Source: Massilia sp. BJB1822 (lineage in GTDB: Bacteria; Pseudomonadota; Gammaproteobacteria; Burkholderiales; Burkholderiaceae_D). From it: 64,000 nucleotides of DNA. Below are positions 18,501 to 26,280 of this stretch, piece after piece (positions within the stretch are counted from its first letter, which is position 1; every line of letters begins with the position of its first letter). The stretch lies in contig NZ_JABWEB010000016.1 of NCBI RefSeq assembly GCF_013369485.1, positions 1-64,000 of the forward strand, given 5' to 3'. The position numbers and the translations under genes are program-made. The notes below the pieces were generated by a model. It saw only the letters and a program-made list of their open reading frames with translations, did not search any database and was not told where the DNA came from.

Positions 18501-20984
18501 GCCCATCGACCAGCCGTCCGAAACGATGTGGTGCTGCGTCACCAGCAGGATGTGCTCCTGCGCCGACAGCTTGAGCAGGCGGCCACGGATCAGCGGCCCC
18601 TGCGCCAGGTCGAACGGGGCCAGCGCCTCGTCCAGCACCAGGCGCTCGACGGCGCTTTCCTGCTCGTGGCCATGCAGGCCGCTCAGGTCTTGCTCGTCCA
18701 GCGCGAAGCCTGTTTCCACTTCACCGATCACCTGCACCGGCTGCCCATCCTGACTGACGATCGTCGTGCGCAGCACTTCGTGCCGCGCCACCAGGCGGTC
18801 CAGCGTGGCCCGCAGCGCTGGGCCATTCAGCGCGCCCTGCAGCCGCAAGGCCGCCGGCAGGTGATACGCCTGCCCCGCCGCCGCATCGAGCTGCGCCAGG
18901 AACCACAGGCGCTGCTGCGACCACGACAATGGCAGCGCACCGCCGCGGTCGATCCGTGCAATGGGAAAAAGTGGAACAGTGTCCTCTCTCTGTATATGCA
19001 GCTCGCCAATTGCATCCACCAACTCGCCCAGCCTTGGCGATTGGAATAAGCAAGCAATGGGAACTTCCACATGCAAGGTTTCGCGCAAACGCGCAATGAG
19101 CTGCGTCGCGGACAAGGAATGCCCGCCTAGGTGGAAGAAACTATCGGACTCTTTAAGATCGGCAATTCCCAGCACTTCGCGCCACGCATCTGCCACGGAG
19201 GCAAGCAATTGCGCCCTGATCGCTGCCGCTTGCCCGTCCACCTTGCCAGGTATGAGGACAGTGCCTGCACCCTCCTCCTCAACCAAAGACCAAGCGGCTA
19301 TCGGCCGGAATTTGCCGGCCAGATAGGCGTCACGGGCCTGCGAGCGCTGGATCTTGCCACTCGATGTACGTGGCAAGCGGCCGGGTCGCAGGAACAGCAC
19401 GGCATATACATCAAGAATCGAATGCTGCTCTGCCAGCGCAGAACGGATCCGAACAACGCTCTGCATAAACCTCGGCACGCCATCACTTTCAGCTTCCTGC
19501 ACTATCACGAGGTGCTCACGCTCGCCCACCTCTACCGAGAAAACGGCCCCGGCACCAAATCGGAAGGCGCTATCCAGATGCTCAACTGTCTGCTCAATAT
19601 CCTGCGGGTATACATTTCGTCCCGAAAGAATAATCAGATCCTTCGAACGGCCAGTAATGAAGAGCTGTCCGTCCAGAAGGCTGCCCAAATCCCCCGTCCG
19701 CAACCAGGAGGCATCGGCCTCATTTGCTATCTGTCCGAAAAATTCGCCGGCAGGCTTGCCCCAATAGCCGCAGGCCACGCTAGGCCCACGTAACCAGATT
19801 TCACCTACGGAGCCGGGCGCGCACCGGGCGCCGCTCGTCGGATCGACAATCGCCAAGTCCTGCCCCGGTACGGGAGGTCCGTTGGAAACCAGCGATACTG
19901 ACTGCTCGCCGGAGGCATCGGGGACAAACTCGCCTCGTTCAAGGGCGCCGCGGTCCACAGCAATGGCATGCCACCCACTCGTCTGGGCGGATACGAGCAG
20001 CGTGGACTCTGCCAGACCGTAGACCGGCGTCATGGCCTGCTGGTCCAGGCCGCATTCCCTGAAAGTGTCGACAAACTTCTTGATCGTACCGCTGCGAACG
20101 GTTTCGGCACCATTCAATGCAAAGCGAAGGCTGCCAAGGTCCAGATGCTGCTTGTCTGCGTCATCGACCTTGTCCACGCATAGTTGATAAGCGAAATTGG
20201 GCGCTGCGGTGATATATGCGCGATAGCGTGAAATCAACTGCAACCATCGCAGCGGCTTTTTCAGGAATGCTGCGGGCGCAAGCTGCACGGAGTGCGAACC
20301 GGAGTACACCGAGCCTATGATCGTGCCAATCAGCCCCATATCGTGGTGTGGCGGCAGCCATGACACAACGACATGCTCGGGCTGGACCGAGAACTGCTGT
20401 TGTATGGCCCGGGCATTGGCAATGACGTTGCCGTGGCTGAGCATGACGCCCTTGGGGGAGCCGGTTGACCCCGAGGTGTATTGCAGGAATGCCAGGTCCC
20501 TTGTGACGCTTTGCTCAGGAAGCCAGTAGGAATTCGTCTCGCTCATGCATGCTTCAATGTCGAGCATGTGTCCAAAAGCTGGCGCACCCGGCAGATTCGC
20601 CAGTTCACGACTGAACGCCTGCGTGCCGATGCACGCCGATGCTTGCGCATCCATTGCGATCCAGCGCAAGCGCGCGAATCCGGTTTGCCCGGCAGGCGGC
20701 AATGCAGGAACGGCCACTACCCCAGCGTAGACGCAGGCAAAGAAGCCCACTATGTAATCGATGCCCGGTGGAAGGACCAGCAATACACGGTCGCCGATTT
20801 GTGTCACGCGTCGCAAAGCGGAAGCGACAGAATTGGCCGCCGCGTCTAGCTCCTTATACGTCAGTGTCCGGCCAAGCTCGGATTCATCGGAGAGAAATGT
20901 AAACGCAGGCTTATCGGCAGTTTCGGCAGCACGAAACTGCAACAACGCGCACAGAGTGTCGATACCATTGAGCATAGGATCCAT
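12561..20984 (-). CDS. Lipopeptide synthetase: FAAL-ACP-C-A-T-C-A-T
   Basis: 2807 residues. Residues 1-580 are a fatty-acyl-AMP ligase (A3-type TSGSTGSPKG at 170-179, SWLPPHHDMGL at 208-219). An ACP follows with its Ser at 623. Then C1 (HHIVSDGWS from 818), A1 (A3 at 1298-1307), T1 (Ser1691), C2, A2 and T2 (Ser2752). A1 code reads DAWLLGATVK, nearest to Leu-type codes. A2 reads DAKDLGVVDK, which matches the Glu code as I recall it. The protein would load a fatty acid and add two residues. Its C-terminus ends in a short strand-like tail (QQTIVTLEI) suited to docking with the TubC_N domain of the partner synthetase. Start 20984 has a weak ribosome site; Met4 at 20975 is an alternative. Large internal DNA duplications are listed separately. 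Confidence 0.97.
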   Translation of the reverse strand: MDPMLNGIDTLCALLQFRAAETADKPAFTFLSDESELGRTLTYKELDAAANSVASALRRVTQIGDRVLLVLPPGIDYIVGFFACVYAGVVAVPALPPAGQTGFARLRWIAMDAQASACIGTQAFSRELANLPGAPAFGHMLDIEACMSETNSYWLPEQSVTRDLAFLQYTSGSTGSPKGVMLSHGNVIANARAIQQQFSVQPEHVVVSWLPPHHDMGLIGTIIGSVYSGSHSVQLAPAAFLKKPLRWLQLISRYRAYITAAPNFAYQLCVDKVDDADKQHLDLGSLRFALNGAETVRSGTIKKFVDTFRECGLDQQAMTPVYGLAESTLLVSAQTSGWHAIAVDRGALERGEFVPDASGEQSVSLVSNGPPVPGQDLAIVDPTSGARCAPGSVGEIWLRGPSVACGYWGKPAGEFFGQIANEADASWLRTGDLGSLLDGQLFITGRSKDLIILSGRNVYPQDIEQTVEHLDSAFRFGAGAVFSVEVGEREHLVIVQEAESDGVPRFMQSVVRIRSALAEQHSILDVYAVLFLRPGRLPRTSSGKIQRSQARDAYLAGKFRPIAAWSLVEEEGAGTVLIPGKVDGQAAAIRAQLLASVADAWREVLGIADLKESDSFFHLGGHSLSATQLIARLRETLHVEVPIACLFQSPRLGELVDAIGELHIQREDTVPLFPIARIDRGGALPLSWSQQRLWFLAQLDAAAGQAYHLPAALRLQGALNGPALRATLDRLVARHEVLRTTIVSQDGQPVQVIGEVETGFALDEQDLSGLHGHEQESAVERLVLDEALAPFDLAQGPLIRGRLLKLSAQEHILLVTQHHIVSDGWSMGVLVREVSALYDAFSQGKTDPLPALPLQYADYAAWQRGWLQGEALQAQLAYWRGHLAGAPALLALPADRARPAQQSYRGESVACRLPAELTAGLKALSQQHGVTLFMTLLAGWSVLLGRLSGQDDVVVGTPVANRQRRELEGLIGFFVNTLALRVRLEDDPSVESLLQQVKESALAAYGHQDVPFEQVVEALRPVRSMSHSPVFQAMLSLNNTPAMPALALPGLTLSNVTQEQLMAHFDLTLALEESGDELLGTISYASDLFDRSTVARWAGHLETLLRAMVQAPSQAVSRLALLNAAERRQVVAGFNETAAAYPQDKLIHELFAGQAQAQPEATALVYAGQELSYGELNRRANQLAHRLRALGVGPDVLVGICMERSLEMVVGLLGILKAGGAYVPLDPSYPQERLELMLDDSAPVVVLTQQALRDRLPPSLPLLCLDGAAEAAQLALQPESDPERAGQRPDHLAYVIYTSGSTGRPKGVMLEHRNALRLVINSGFAPLTAEDCVVHCANSSFDAAIWEIWGALLNGARMLVVVSDDLLDPVAFHQVLERGKATALLLTPRLFNAYAEPLRPVFNRLRWLLVGGEALDPVIISNMLKQGMPPAHLMNAYGPTEAATVASTYPIVDAIVRTSVPLGRPISNTQIYILDRHLQPVPLGVAGEIHIGGIGVARGYLKRPELTAERFITDPFSAEPGARLYKTGDLGRWLADGNIEYLGRNDFQVKLRGFRIELGEIETRLGECAGVREAVVIAREDQPGDQRLVAYLTAQEGAVLEPGVLRAALAAQLPEYMVPSAFVMLEAFPLTPNGKLDRKALPAPDQGEIVSRTYAAPQGEVEQVLADIWQELLGIGEVGRDDHFFELGGHSLLAVQLVSRVRQTLDAELPLRALFAQPTLAALATAVAQAQQAALPAIDRADRSGALPLSWSQQRLWFLAQLDAAAGQAYHLPAALRLQGALNGPALRATLDRLVARHEVLRTTIVSQDGQPVQVIGEAETGFALDEQDLSGLHGHEQEAAVNRFCMDEALAPFDLAQGPLIRGRLLKLSAQEHILLVTQHHIVSDGWSMGVLVREVSALYEAFSQGKTDPLPALPLQYADYAAWQRGWLQGEALQAQLAYWRGHLAGAPALLALPADRARPAQQSYRGESVACRLPAELTAGLKALSQQHGVTLFMTLLAGWSVLLGRLSGQDDVVVGTPVANRQRRELEGLIGFFVNTLALRVRLEDDPSVESLLQQVKESALAAYGHQDVPFEQVVEALRPVRSMSHSPVFQAMLSLNNTPAMPALALPGLTLSNVTQEQLMAHFDLTLALEESGDELLGTISYASDLFDRSTVARWAGHLETLLRAMVQAPSQAVSRLALLNAAERRQVVAGFNETAAAYPQDKLIHELFAGQAQAQPEATALVYAGQELSYGELNRRANQLAHRLRALGVGPDVLVGICMERSLEMVVGLLGILKAGGAYVPLDPSYPQERLELMLDDSAPVVVLTQQALRDRLPPSLPLLCLDGAAEAAQLALQPESDPERAGQRPDHLAYVIYTSGSTGRPKGVMITHRSVVNLWMALRKTLLADVQCSTRLALNASIAFDASVKGIIQLLSGATLLLIPQAIRQDGRAMRSFIAQHEIDVFDCTPSQLALMSDTDQQIALSRNCKVLVGGEAITQKLWTQFRESREFTVFNVYGPTECTVDSSWAELSDAAQPSIGKPLLNTQIYVLDQHRMPLPLGVAGEIYIGGAGVARGYLKRPELTAERFITDPFSAEPKARLYKTGDLGRWLADGTIEYVGRNDFQVKVRGFRIELGEIEAALAVCAGVRAAVVIAREDNPGDQRLVAYLTAQEDAVLEPGVLRAALAAQLPEYMVPAAFVTLEAFPLTPNGKLDRKALPAPEQGALVRHAYTAPQGEVEAALAAIWQELLGVERVGRDDHFFELGGHSLVLVELGYRIKVHFQVELGISQLYQVAQLSSMAAQIGELVVRSDDTQQTIVTLEI
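13882..15756 (-). repeat. Internal near-identical duplication, copy 2 (C2 plus N-terminal A2)
   Basis: This segment matches 17071-18945 at a constant offset of 3189 bp, with long stretches identical base for base (for example 14599-15213 against 17788-18402). It encodes the C domain and the A domain up to the A3 motif. Differences cluster around 15446-15480 and a few single bases. Identity stops sharply just after the A3 motif, where the substrate-binding segments of the two A domains diverge. Confidence 0.93.
17071..18945 (-). repeat. Internal near-identical duplication, copy 1 (C1 plus N-terminal A1)
   Basis: Partner of 13882-15756. The divergent block that follows (about 16530-17060 here, 13340-13870 in the other module) spans the A4-A8 specificity region. 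Similarity resumes in the A-domain C-terminus (about 16060-16530 against 12880-13340). This pattern fits a whole-module duplication followed by exchange of the A-domain core. Confidence 0.93.
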
Positions 20985-21064
20985 GGTGGACTAGGGTGAA
21001 GTATTGGGGGCGAACGCCGCCCTCCGCGGTCAAAGCGGAAAGGTGTGGCGTCAGTACATTTTAT

Positions 21065-23476
21065 TTAAAGGCCGTTTCGCAAGACCAGCAGTGGCGGCAG
21101 CCGAACGGCAGACCAACAATGGCGCAATGCAGACAATATTGCCATTAGGAATGCGGCAATAATCACCCCGACATACAGACCGAAACCAAGCGGCGCTTTT
21201 TCGATGAATTCGGATTGATGCGAGTCCAGGATTAGATAGGCAAACGGGAGAGCAATGCATCCGCTCACCGCAAGCATCGCCAACAGCTCAGCCGAAACCA
21301 GCCGCGCTATGGCCAAATTGCCGGCGCCGTAGAGTTTTCGAATGACGATTTGCATCCCCAGGCGCCGGACGTTGAAGGCTGAAAGCACGTAAAGTCCGGA
21401 CATTCCCAATGACATCGCAACGACTGCCGCCGCAGCGATGAGCTTGCTCAGACGAATATCCTCGTCATATGTCGCCACGAAGAAGTCCCTGGCAGAATTC
21501 AAGTTCATCAACTGATCAGGAAAATTGCGTCGGAATACCTGTTCCAGCGCTGAAGCGATCTGCTGCTTCTCGCCTGAATACCTTATGGTTACCACTTTGC
21601 GCGTAAGGAAGTTCAGGAAAACCGTCGGCGAAATATGCTCGCGATTCGTCTGGTAGCGGATATCCGGAGCGATCCCCACGATCCTGCGGCTGACGCCGAA
21701 CACCTGGATCACTTGGCCAACGGCCTCCTCCGGATTCACATACCCAAGTCCGATGGCCGCCGCCTTATTCAATACCGCGACTTCCTTGCTCTCCTGGCCA
21801 TCGACCAGCGGATCGAACATTCGCCCGAATTCAGGTTTGACTGCATGGACATCGAAAAAATTCATATTGACGCCGATAATATCCAGTGCAGCGGGTGAGC
21901 CACCCGGACGATTCGCATCGGTCACGAAGTGGGCGAAATCACGGCCGATTGCGTGCGAGGAAGCGGTCACGCCCAGAATGCCTGGCGTTTGGGCCAGTGC
22001 ATCGATGAACAGTTGCCCCGGCGGCGCGCCAGCCGACACTGGCAAGTCCAGCACCAACAAACCGTTCGCATCGAACCCCGGGTTGGCGCTCATTGCATAT
22101 TTTGCCTGGACTGCGATCCCCACGCTCACTGCGCCGAGTCCGATCGCAGTGCTGAACTGAACCACGGTAAGGATACGCCTGGACCATAATGCGCCGCCGG
22201 TTTCGCGCGCCCGCCGGCCGGCGAGCACCCTTGCAGGACGCACCCGCAACGCAATCCACGCTGGATAGAGTCCAGCGACAGCGCCAACCATGGCGCCGAA
22301 CAGCAATGCCACGCAAACGAAACCAATAGTGATGACCCCATCCAGAGAGCGGTTGAGCATACTCTCAAACGGCCCGGCCAACGCCGCAGCCAGCAGGATG
22401 CCGAAGATGGTCGCAACCGTTGCAACCAGCGCCGATTCCAGCACGAAAAGTCCGACAAGATCCCAGGCCGATGCACCTATAGCTTTACGGATACCGATTT
22501 CTCGCTGCCGCTGCAAGGTGCGCACCGTGGTGAGATTGACGTAGTTCGAGACAGCCAGAAAGAGGATGGCGACCCCGATCAATCCAAGCGCCACAATCGT
22601 CTTGCGATTTCCGTGGCGTCCGCCGTTCGCGTCCGCCGCCAAATCCTCATCGAGAAACGCCGCACTCAAGCTATTCGCGCGAATATCGATCACCGCCTTG
22701 TCGCCCAACGTCGCGATTGCCTGTGGCGACAGACCTGCCTTTAAGGGAGAGCGTTCAACTTCCTGCTGAAGTAAGCTGGCCAGCGCATTGGCATCGCCTA
22801 TCGAGCGCGCTTTGAAATACAGGCGCCCACCCAGGCGGCCCCAGTTCGACATATATTGCTGACGTTCCGCCGCCTCCCAAATGACTGTTGCCGTGCCGAC
22901 CAGGCCGTCATAGCTGACGGTCGAATTGCTGGGCGGGTGCGCGATGACGGCAGCAATGCGCAAACTTTTGCCAGTGATCAGGACGTTGCGCCCCAAGGCT
23001 GAGGCCCGCCCAAACAAGGCGCCCGCCAATTTATCCGTAATCGCCAGGGCATCCGGAGCAGTCAACGCCGTCTGGATATCCCCCTCCAACACCTTCAGAC
23101 CGAAAAGGGAACTGAACTGCGCATCAGTTGCCAGCAGCGCAGCCGAGGTCATGTGGCCGTCATACTTGATCGTGCTTGGCAGTTCGGTGACACTGACCAG
23201 ATCGATGCCGGACTTGCTCTGCGCAGCCGCCTCCTTGAAACGCAAAGGCGCATATTCACTCCATGGCGCTGCCGGGAGAAAGTTACGTTTTGTCTTCAAA
23301 TAGAAGGTTTCATTCGGCGCCGGCACAAAAGAATCGTATCCGAAAGAATGATGGACCAATGCGGCCAATAATAGAAACGCGGTGAATCCCACGCTGAGTC
23401 CGACGATGGCAATACCTGAGAAAAATTTTTCTTTCAGCAATGCGCGAGCGCTGATGCGAAAATCATCGAATGTCAT
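21065..23476 (-). CDS. FtsX/MacB-type ABC transporter permease
   Basis: 803 residues with an N-terminal membrane segment, a large periplasmic (MacB_PCD-like) region and three membrane segments around residues 290-440 containing TVRTLQRQREIGIRKAIGA, the FtsX signature. A second such set follows, with RRLGMQIVIRKLYGAGN near residue 710. This two-FtsX layout (~800 aa) is typical of permeases paired with a separate MacB-like ATPase. It lies 20 bp after the ATPase stop and 80 bp before the FAAL-NRPS start, so it is probably co-transcribed and exports the lipopeptide or its precursor across the inner membrane. The substrate is inferred from context. Confidence 0.9.
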   Translation of the reverse strand: MTFDDFRISARALLKEKFFSGIAIVGLSVGFTAFLLLAALVHHSFGYDSFVPAPNETFYLKTKRNFLPAAPWSEYAPLRFKEAAAQSKSGIDLVSVTELPSTIKYDGHMTSAALLATDAQFSSLFGLKVLEGDIQTALTAPDALAITDKLAGALFGRASALGRNVLITGKSLRIAAVIAHPPSNSTVSYDGLVGTATVIWEAAERQQYMSNWGRLGGRLYFKARSIGDANALASLLQQEVERSPLKAGLSPQAIATLGDKAVIDIRANSLSAAFLDEDLAADANGGRHGNRKTIVALGLIGVAILFLAVSNYVNLTTVRTLQRQREIGIRKAIGASAWDLVGLFVLESALVATVATIFGILLAAALAGPFESMLNRSLDGVITIGFVCVALLFGAMVGAVAGLYPAWIALRVRPARVLAGRRARETGGALWSRRILTVVQFSTAIGLGAVSVGIAVQAKYAMSANPGFDANGLLVLDLPVSAGAPPGQLFIDALAQTPGILGVTASSHAIGRDFAHFVTDANRPGGSPAALDIIGVNMNFFDVHAVKPEFGRMFDPLVDGQESKEVAVLNKAAAIGLGYVNPEEAVGQVIQVFGVSRRIVGIAPDIRYQTNREHISPTVFLNFLTRKVVTIRYSGEKQQIASALEQVFRRNFPDQLMNLNSARDFFVATYDEDIRLSKLIAAAAVVAMSLGMSGLYVLSAFNVRRLGMQIVIRKLYGAGNLAIARLVSAELLAMLAVSGCIALPFAYLILDSHQSEFIEKAPLGFGLYVGVIIAAFLMAILSALRHCWSAVRLPPLLVLRNGL

Positions 23477-23496
23477 CTGCTTCCCCCAGGCCGAGA

Positions 23497-24201
23497 TCAG
23501 GCTACCGCCGCCGCACGGGCGGCAGCAGAAGATTGGCCCGCCTCGACGATACGGCCGTCGAGCATCGTAATGACTCGGTCTGCCTGTATAGCATGCTCAG
23601 GGGAATGGGTCACCATGACCACCGTGGTCCCGCTGGCATTGATCTCCTTAAGCAAACGCATCACTTCATCGCCGTGGGCACTGTCCAGATTGCCTGTCGG
23701 CTCGTCCGCAAGGAGGACTTGGGGAGATGCCACCAAAGCGCGCGCGATAGCCACACGCTGCTGCTGCCCGCCGGAGAGCTGTGCCGGAAAATGATTCGCG
23801 CGATGCCATAAGCCCAGCTTTTGCAACATGTCCTGGGTCCGCTGCTGGCGCTCCGACCGCGTGACGCTGGCATAACTCAACGCCAGGGAAACGTTTTCGG
23901 CCACCGTCAGCTCGTCGATCAGATTGAAGTTTTGGAAAATAAAGCCGATCTTACCCTTTCGAATTCCATTCAACGCAGCCTCCGAAAGCCCGCACAGTGG
24001 CTCTCCGTCCAAGCTGTAGTTGCCGGCATCTGGCACATCAAGAAGACCAAGAATACTGAGCAGCGTACTTTTGCCGCAACCCGATGGCCCGGTAATGGCA
24101 ACATATTCACCGGCGCCAATCGACAAATTCACCCCAGCAAGCGCGCTGGTTTCGACTTCGCCGCCAATAAAGCGCTTGCTTATGCCTTCCAACTCGATCA
24201 T
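23497..24201 (-). CDS. MacB-type ABC transporter ATP-binding protein
   Basis: 234 residues with Walker A GPSGCGKST, a Q-loop in FIFQNFNLI, the signature LSGGQQQR and Walker B VLLADEPTGNLDS. The LolD/MacB subgroup is suggested by the GNLDS extension and the short length. Spacing to the adaptor (17 bp) and permease (20 bp) genes shows an operon. It would power the FtsX-type permease next to it. Confidence 0.95.
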   Translation of the reverse strand: MIELEGISKRFIGGEVETSALAGVNLSIGAGEYVAITGPSGCGKSTLLSILGLLDVPDAGNYSLDGEPLCGLSEAALNGIRKGKIGFIFQNFNLIDELTVAENVSLALSYASVTRSERQQRTQDMLQKLGLWHRANHFPAQLSGGQQQRVAIARALVASPQVLLADEPTGNLDSAHGDEVMRLLKEINASGTTVVMVTHSPEHAIQADRVITMLDGRIVEAGQSSAAARAAAVA

Positions 24202-24218
24202 CTTCTCTCCAGCACTAG

Positions 24219-25529
24219 TTATTTTGAAATTAACAACTTACTAATTTCCAACCACTTCGAATAAGACGATACCAATATGCGCTCGCCGGGCTGCAAGCCC
24301 TTCTTGACCTCCACTTGGCGTGGATTACGACGCCCGATGCTGACCTCACGCCGCTCCGCAGACTTTCCATCGGGAGCCACGACAAAAACCCAAGCGCCAC
24401 CCGTTTGATTCAGATAAGCACCGTTAGGGATAATGGTCCCCGACGCCGGCACGCCTAAACTGATGCGCACATCGATGCTCTGGCCCGGACTAAGCGCCAC
24501 ATTCTGCGCTTCAGAAAACAACAACTCGACGCTAAATTTTCCGTCCTTGATCTGTGGGAAGATTCGCGAAACCTTGAGCATGCGCTCCCGGCCGTCGAGC
24601 TGCACGCTCGCTGCCCGGTCAATACCCAGGCGGGGCAGATAGAACTCATCCACCTCAGCCATCAGCTTGACTTTTTCAGGGTCATCAATCCGTCCAATGT
24701 GCTGATCGGATTTCACCACTTGGCCGACCTGCAAATTAAAGTCTGTCAGACGTCCGTTCCTTGGCGCAGTCACTGACAACGCGTCGACACTTTCCCGGAC
24801 AATGCCAAGCCCGGAGTCCAGGCTCGATATGGCCTTCTGAACTTGCCGCAACGCATCAGATTTGATTTTCTCGTCAATCTCGGCGCTGCGCGCCTCCTCC
24901 GTCAACTGTTCGCGGACCTCAGCAACTTTATCCAGCGATTCATCCAACGCGACCTCGCTGATAAAACCATTCCGAGCCAAAACGGTATCGCGCCGGTACT
25001 TTTTTTCGGCCTGGGATAAGGAGAATTTCAACGAGGTCAGGCGGCGCTTATGATCGATACGCCCCGTCTCAAACACAGTTTGGAGGTTGGAGAGATTGGA
25101 AATTTGCTGTGCATAGTCGGATTCTCGCGCCAGGAGATCCAATCTGCGTTGGGGGTTCGACAGCCGGAATAGCTTCTCATTTTGCTTTACCAGGCTGCCG
25201 TCGCGGACGAATACTTCCTCCACACGCCCAGTTTCCACCGAATCGAGGATTACCGAACTTAAGGGAGAAACGGTAGATCTTACCAGCGCCTCGTCCAAGA
25301 AAACGCCGTGCGTCACCTCTGCGGTGAGGAGTTCCTTGCCATCTATTGCCTGCCCGCGCGGCATCAGCACTGAAAAACCCAGCAGCAAGGCGACTACGCC
25401 CAATCCGGCAAGCAGCAGCCGCGCGTGATGCCGATAGAATGGCCTACGCGCAATTTTGCGATCCATTCCGGCGCCACTACGAGACTCCAATGACGCAACC
25501 TTCTCGCGCAAATTGTTTTGATCGCCCAT
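24219..25529 (-). CDS. MacA/HlyD-like periplasmic adaptor subunit
   Basis: 436 residues. One membrane segment lies near the N-terminus (LLLAGLGVVALLLGFSVLM) after a ~30-residue cytosolic lead. Then come a biotinyl-lipoyl-like part (VETGRVEEVFVRDGSLVKQNEKLF), a long coiled-coil hairpin rich in Glu, Arg and Lys, the second lipoyl half (VTAPRNGRLTDFNLQVGQVV) and a beta-barrel. The ATG at 25529 has AGGGGACAG just upstream; an in-frame GTG at 25550 is less likely. It is the first gene of the exporter-NRPS operon. No outer-membrane TolC partner is encoded here, so one elsewhere is presumably used. Confidence 0.92.
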   Translation of the reverse strand: MGDQNNLREKVASLESRSGAGMDRKIARRPFYRHHARLLLAGLGVVALLLGFSVLMPRGQAIDGKELLTAEVTHGVFLDEALVRSTVSPLSSVILDSVETGRVEEVFVRDGSLVKQNEKLFRLSNPQRRLDLLARESDYAQQISNLSNLQTVFETGRIDHKRRLTSLKFSLSQAEKKYRRDTVLARNGFISEVALDESLDKVAEVREQLTEEARSAEIDEKIKSDALRQVQKAISSLDSGLGIVRESVDALSVTAPRNGRLTDFNLQVGQVVKSDQHIGRIDDPEKVKLMAEVDEFYLPRLGIDRAASVQLDGRERMLKVSRIFPQIKDGKFSVELLFSEAQNVALSPGQSIDVRISLGVPASGTIIPNGAYLNQTGGAWVFVVAPDGKSAERREVSIGRRNPRQVEVKKGLQPGERILVSSYSKWLEISKLLISK

Positions 25530-25700
25530 CTGTCCCCTATGTTCACTCACTACGCATCAGGCCTTATGAACCGTACGTTAAGACGTTAGTTGCCCATCTG
25601 TGGAGAGCCGACTAATCTGGCTGCTATTGCAATAAGCAGGCCAACTTAAACAAGTTTATGAATTTAATAACATCTTAACGAATAATTCGTGTGAAAAACC
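25530..25700 (-). promoter_or_regulatory. Putative promoter region of the exporter-NRPS operon with a 13-bp palindrome
   Basis: The stretch is clearly more AT-rich than the genes on either side. It holds a perfect inverted repeat ACGAATAATTCGT at 25678-25690, about 150 bp upstream of the first start codon, followed on the minus strand by TTAAGAT and TATTAAAT, which could serve as -10 boxes. I could not fix a -35 box. A dimeric regulator binding the palindrome is a guess. Confidence 0.35.
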
Positions 25701-25914
25701 CTCCAAATGTCACAGAACTGCAACTTCCGAGGGAAAATAATACAGATGATGTTTGTTTACCCGATGAAATGACTCGCTCAGTTTGCCCCGCCTTCCACTG
25801 CCTGCCAAACGCTGCCACGCGGTCGTACGATGCTTCATATCTCCGGCTCGATACCATTCGCCAGTTGCGCTTGCCGCCGCCACCAGTTGCCAGACCCAGC
25901 CATGTAAAAACAAA

Positions 25915-25940
25915 AAAGCCCCTGAAAAATCAGGGGCTTT
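25915..25940 (-). terminator. Rho-independent terminator for the toxin module
   Basis: An 11-bp perfect stem (AAAGCCCCTGA / TCAGGGGCTTT) has a four-base loop. On the minus strand it is followed by a T-rich run (complement of 25904-25914). It lies 167 bp past the stop of the small gene at 26107, so it would end that transcript. It also separates the module from the NRPS operon promoter. Confidence 0.8.
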
Positions 25941-25991
25941 GCGGATCTTGTTGCCGAGTGCTGCGCTAAGCAGCCAGACGGGGAATCATTC

Positions 25992-26025
25992 CCACTCTAA
26001 TATCAATGACGCCCGTAAGCCCTTG
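25992..26025. repeat. Imperfect direct repeat, left copy
   Basis: A 15-base box (CCACTCTAATATCAA), a 9-base spacer and a 10-base box (TAAGCCCTTG). The same boxes with the same spacer length recur at 26858-26891. The left copy is preceded by the palindrome GGGAATCATTCCC (25981-25993). Read on the minus strand this gives ...GAGTGGGAATGA, which resembles the 3' end of guaA, a known island attachment site. Confidence 0.75.
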
Positions 26026-26106
26026 ATTTAATTTCATTTCTCTGAACATGAAAATCGCGATACCCCCAGGAATACCATGATTAAACCTTGCACTCCTGAC
26101 CCGGAC

Positions 26107-26280
26107 TCAATCAACGTCTTTGGGCACCTCGCAACCGACACGAACAGGCCGGCCATCCTGCCATACGACCGCATATTGTCCTAATTTCCGTTTCCGGTCG
26201 AGGCAGTTACTCACTGCTTGCTGCAATGCTTTCAGCATCGCCTGAGACCTCGGAGACGGCTCGGTTGTCGTGATTTTCAT
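26107..26280 (-). CDS. Small protein paired with zeta-like toxin (candidate antitoxin)
   Basis: 57 residues beginning MKITTTEPSPRS and ending CEVPKDVD. Its ATG at 26280 overlaps the stop of the zeta-like gene in an ATGA arrangement, which implies translational coupling. The middle is basic (LDRKRKLGQYAVVWQDGRPVRVG). Small proteins of this kind commonly sit next to zeta-type kinases, so an antitoxin or accessory role is plausible. I have no direct evidence of function. Confidence 0.75.
   Translation of the reverse strand: MKITTTEPSPRSQAMLKALQQAVSNCLDRKRKLGQYAVVWQDGRPVRVGCEVPKDVD

Noticed and set aside
17430..19049. Plus-strand frame with sequence shared with 14241-16931
   Set aside because: The sharing reflects the duplicated NRPS DNA on the other strand, not a real gene family.
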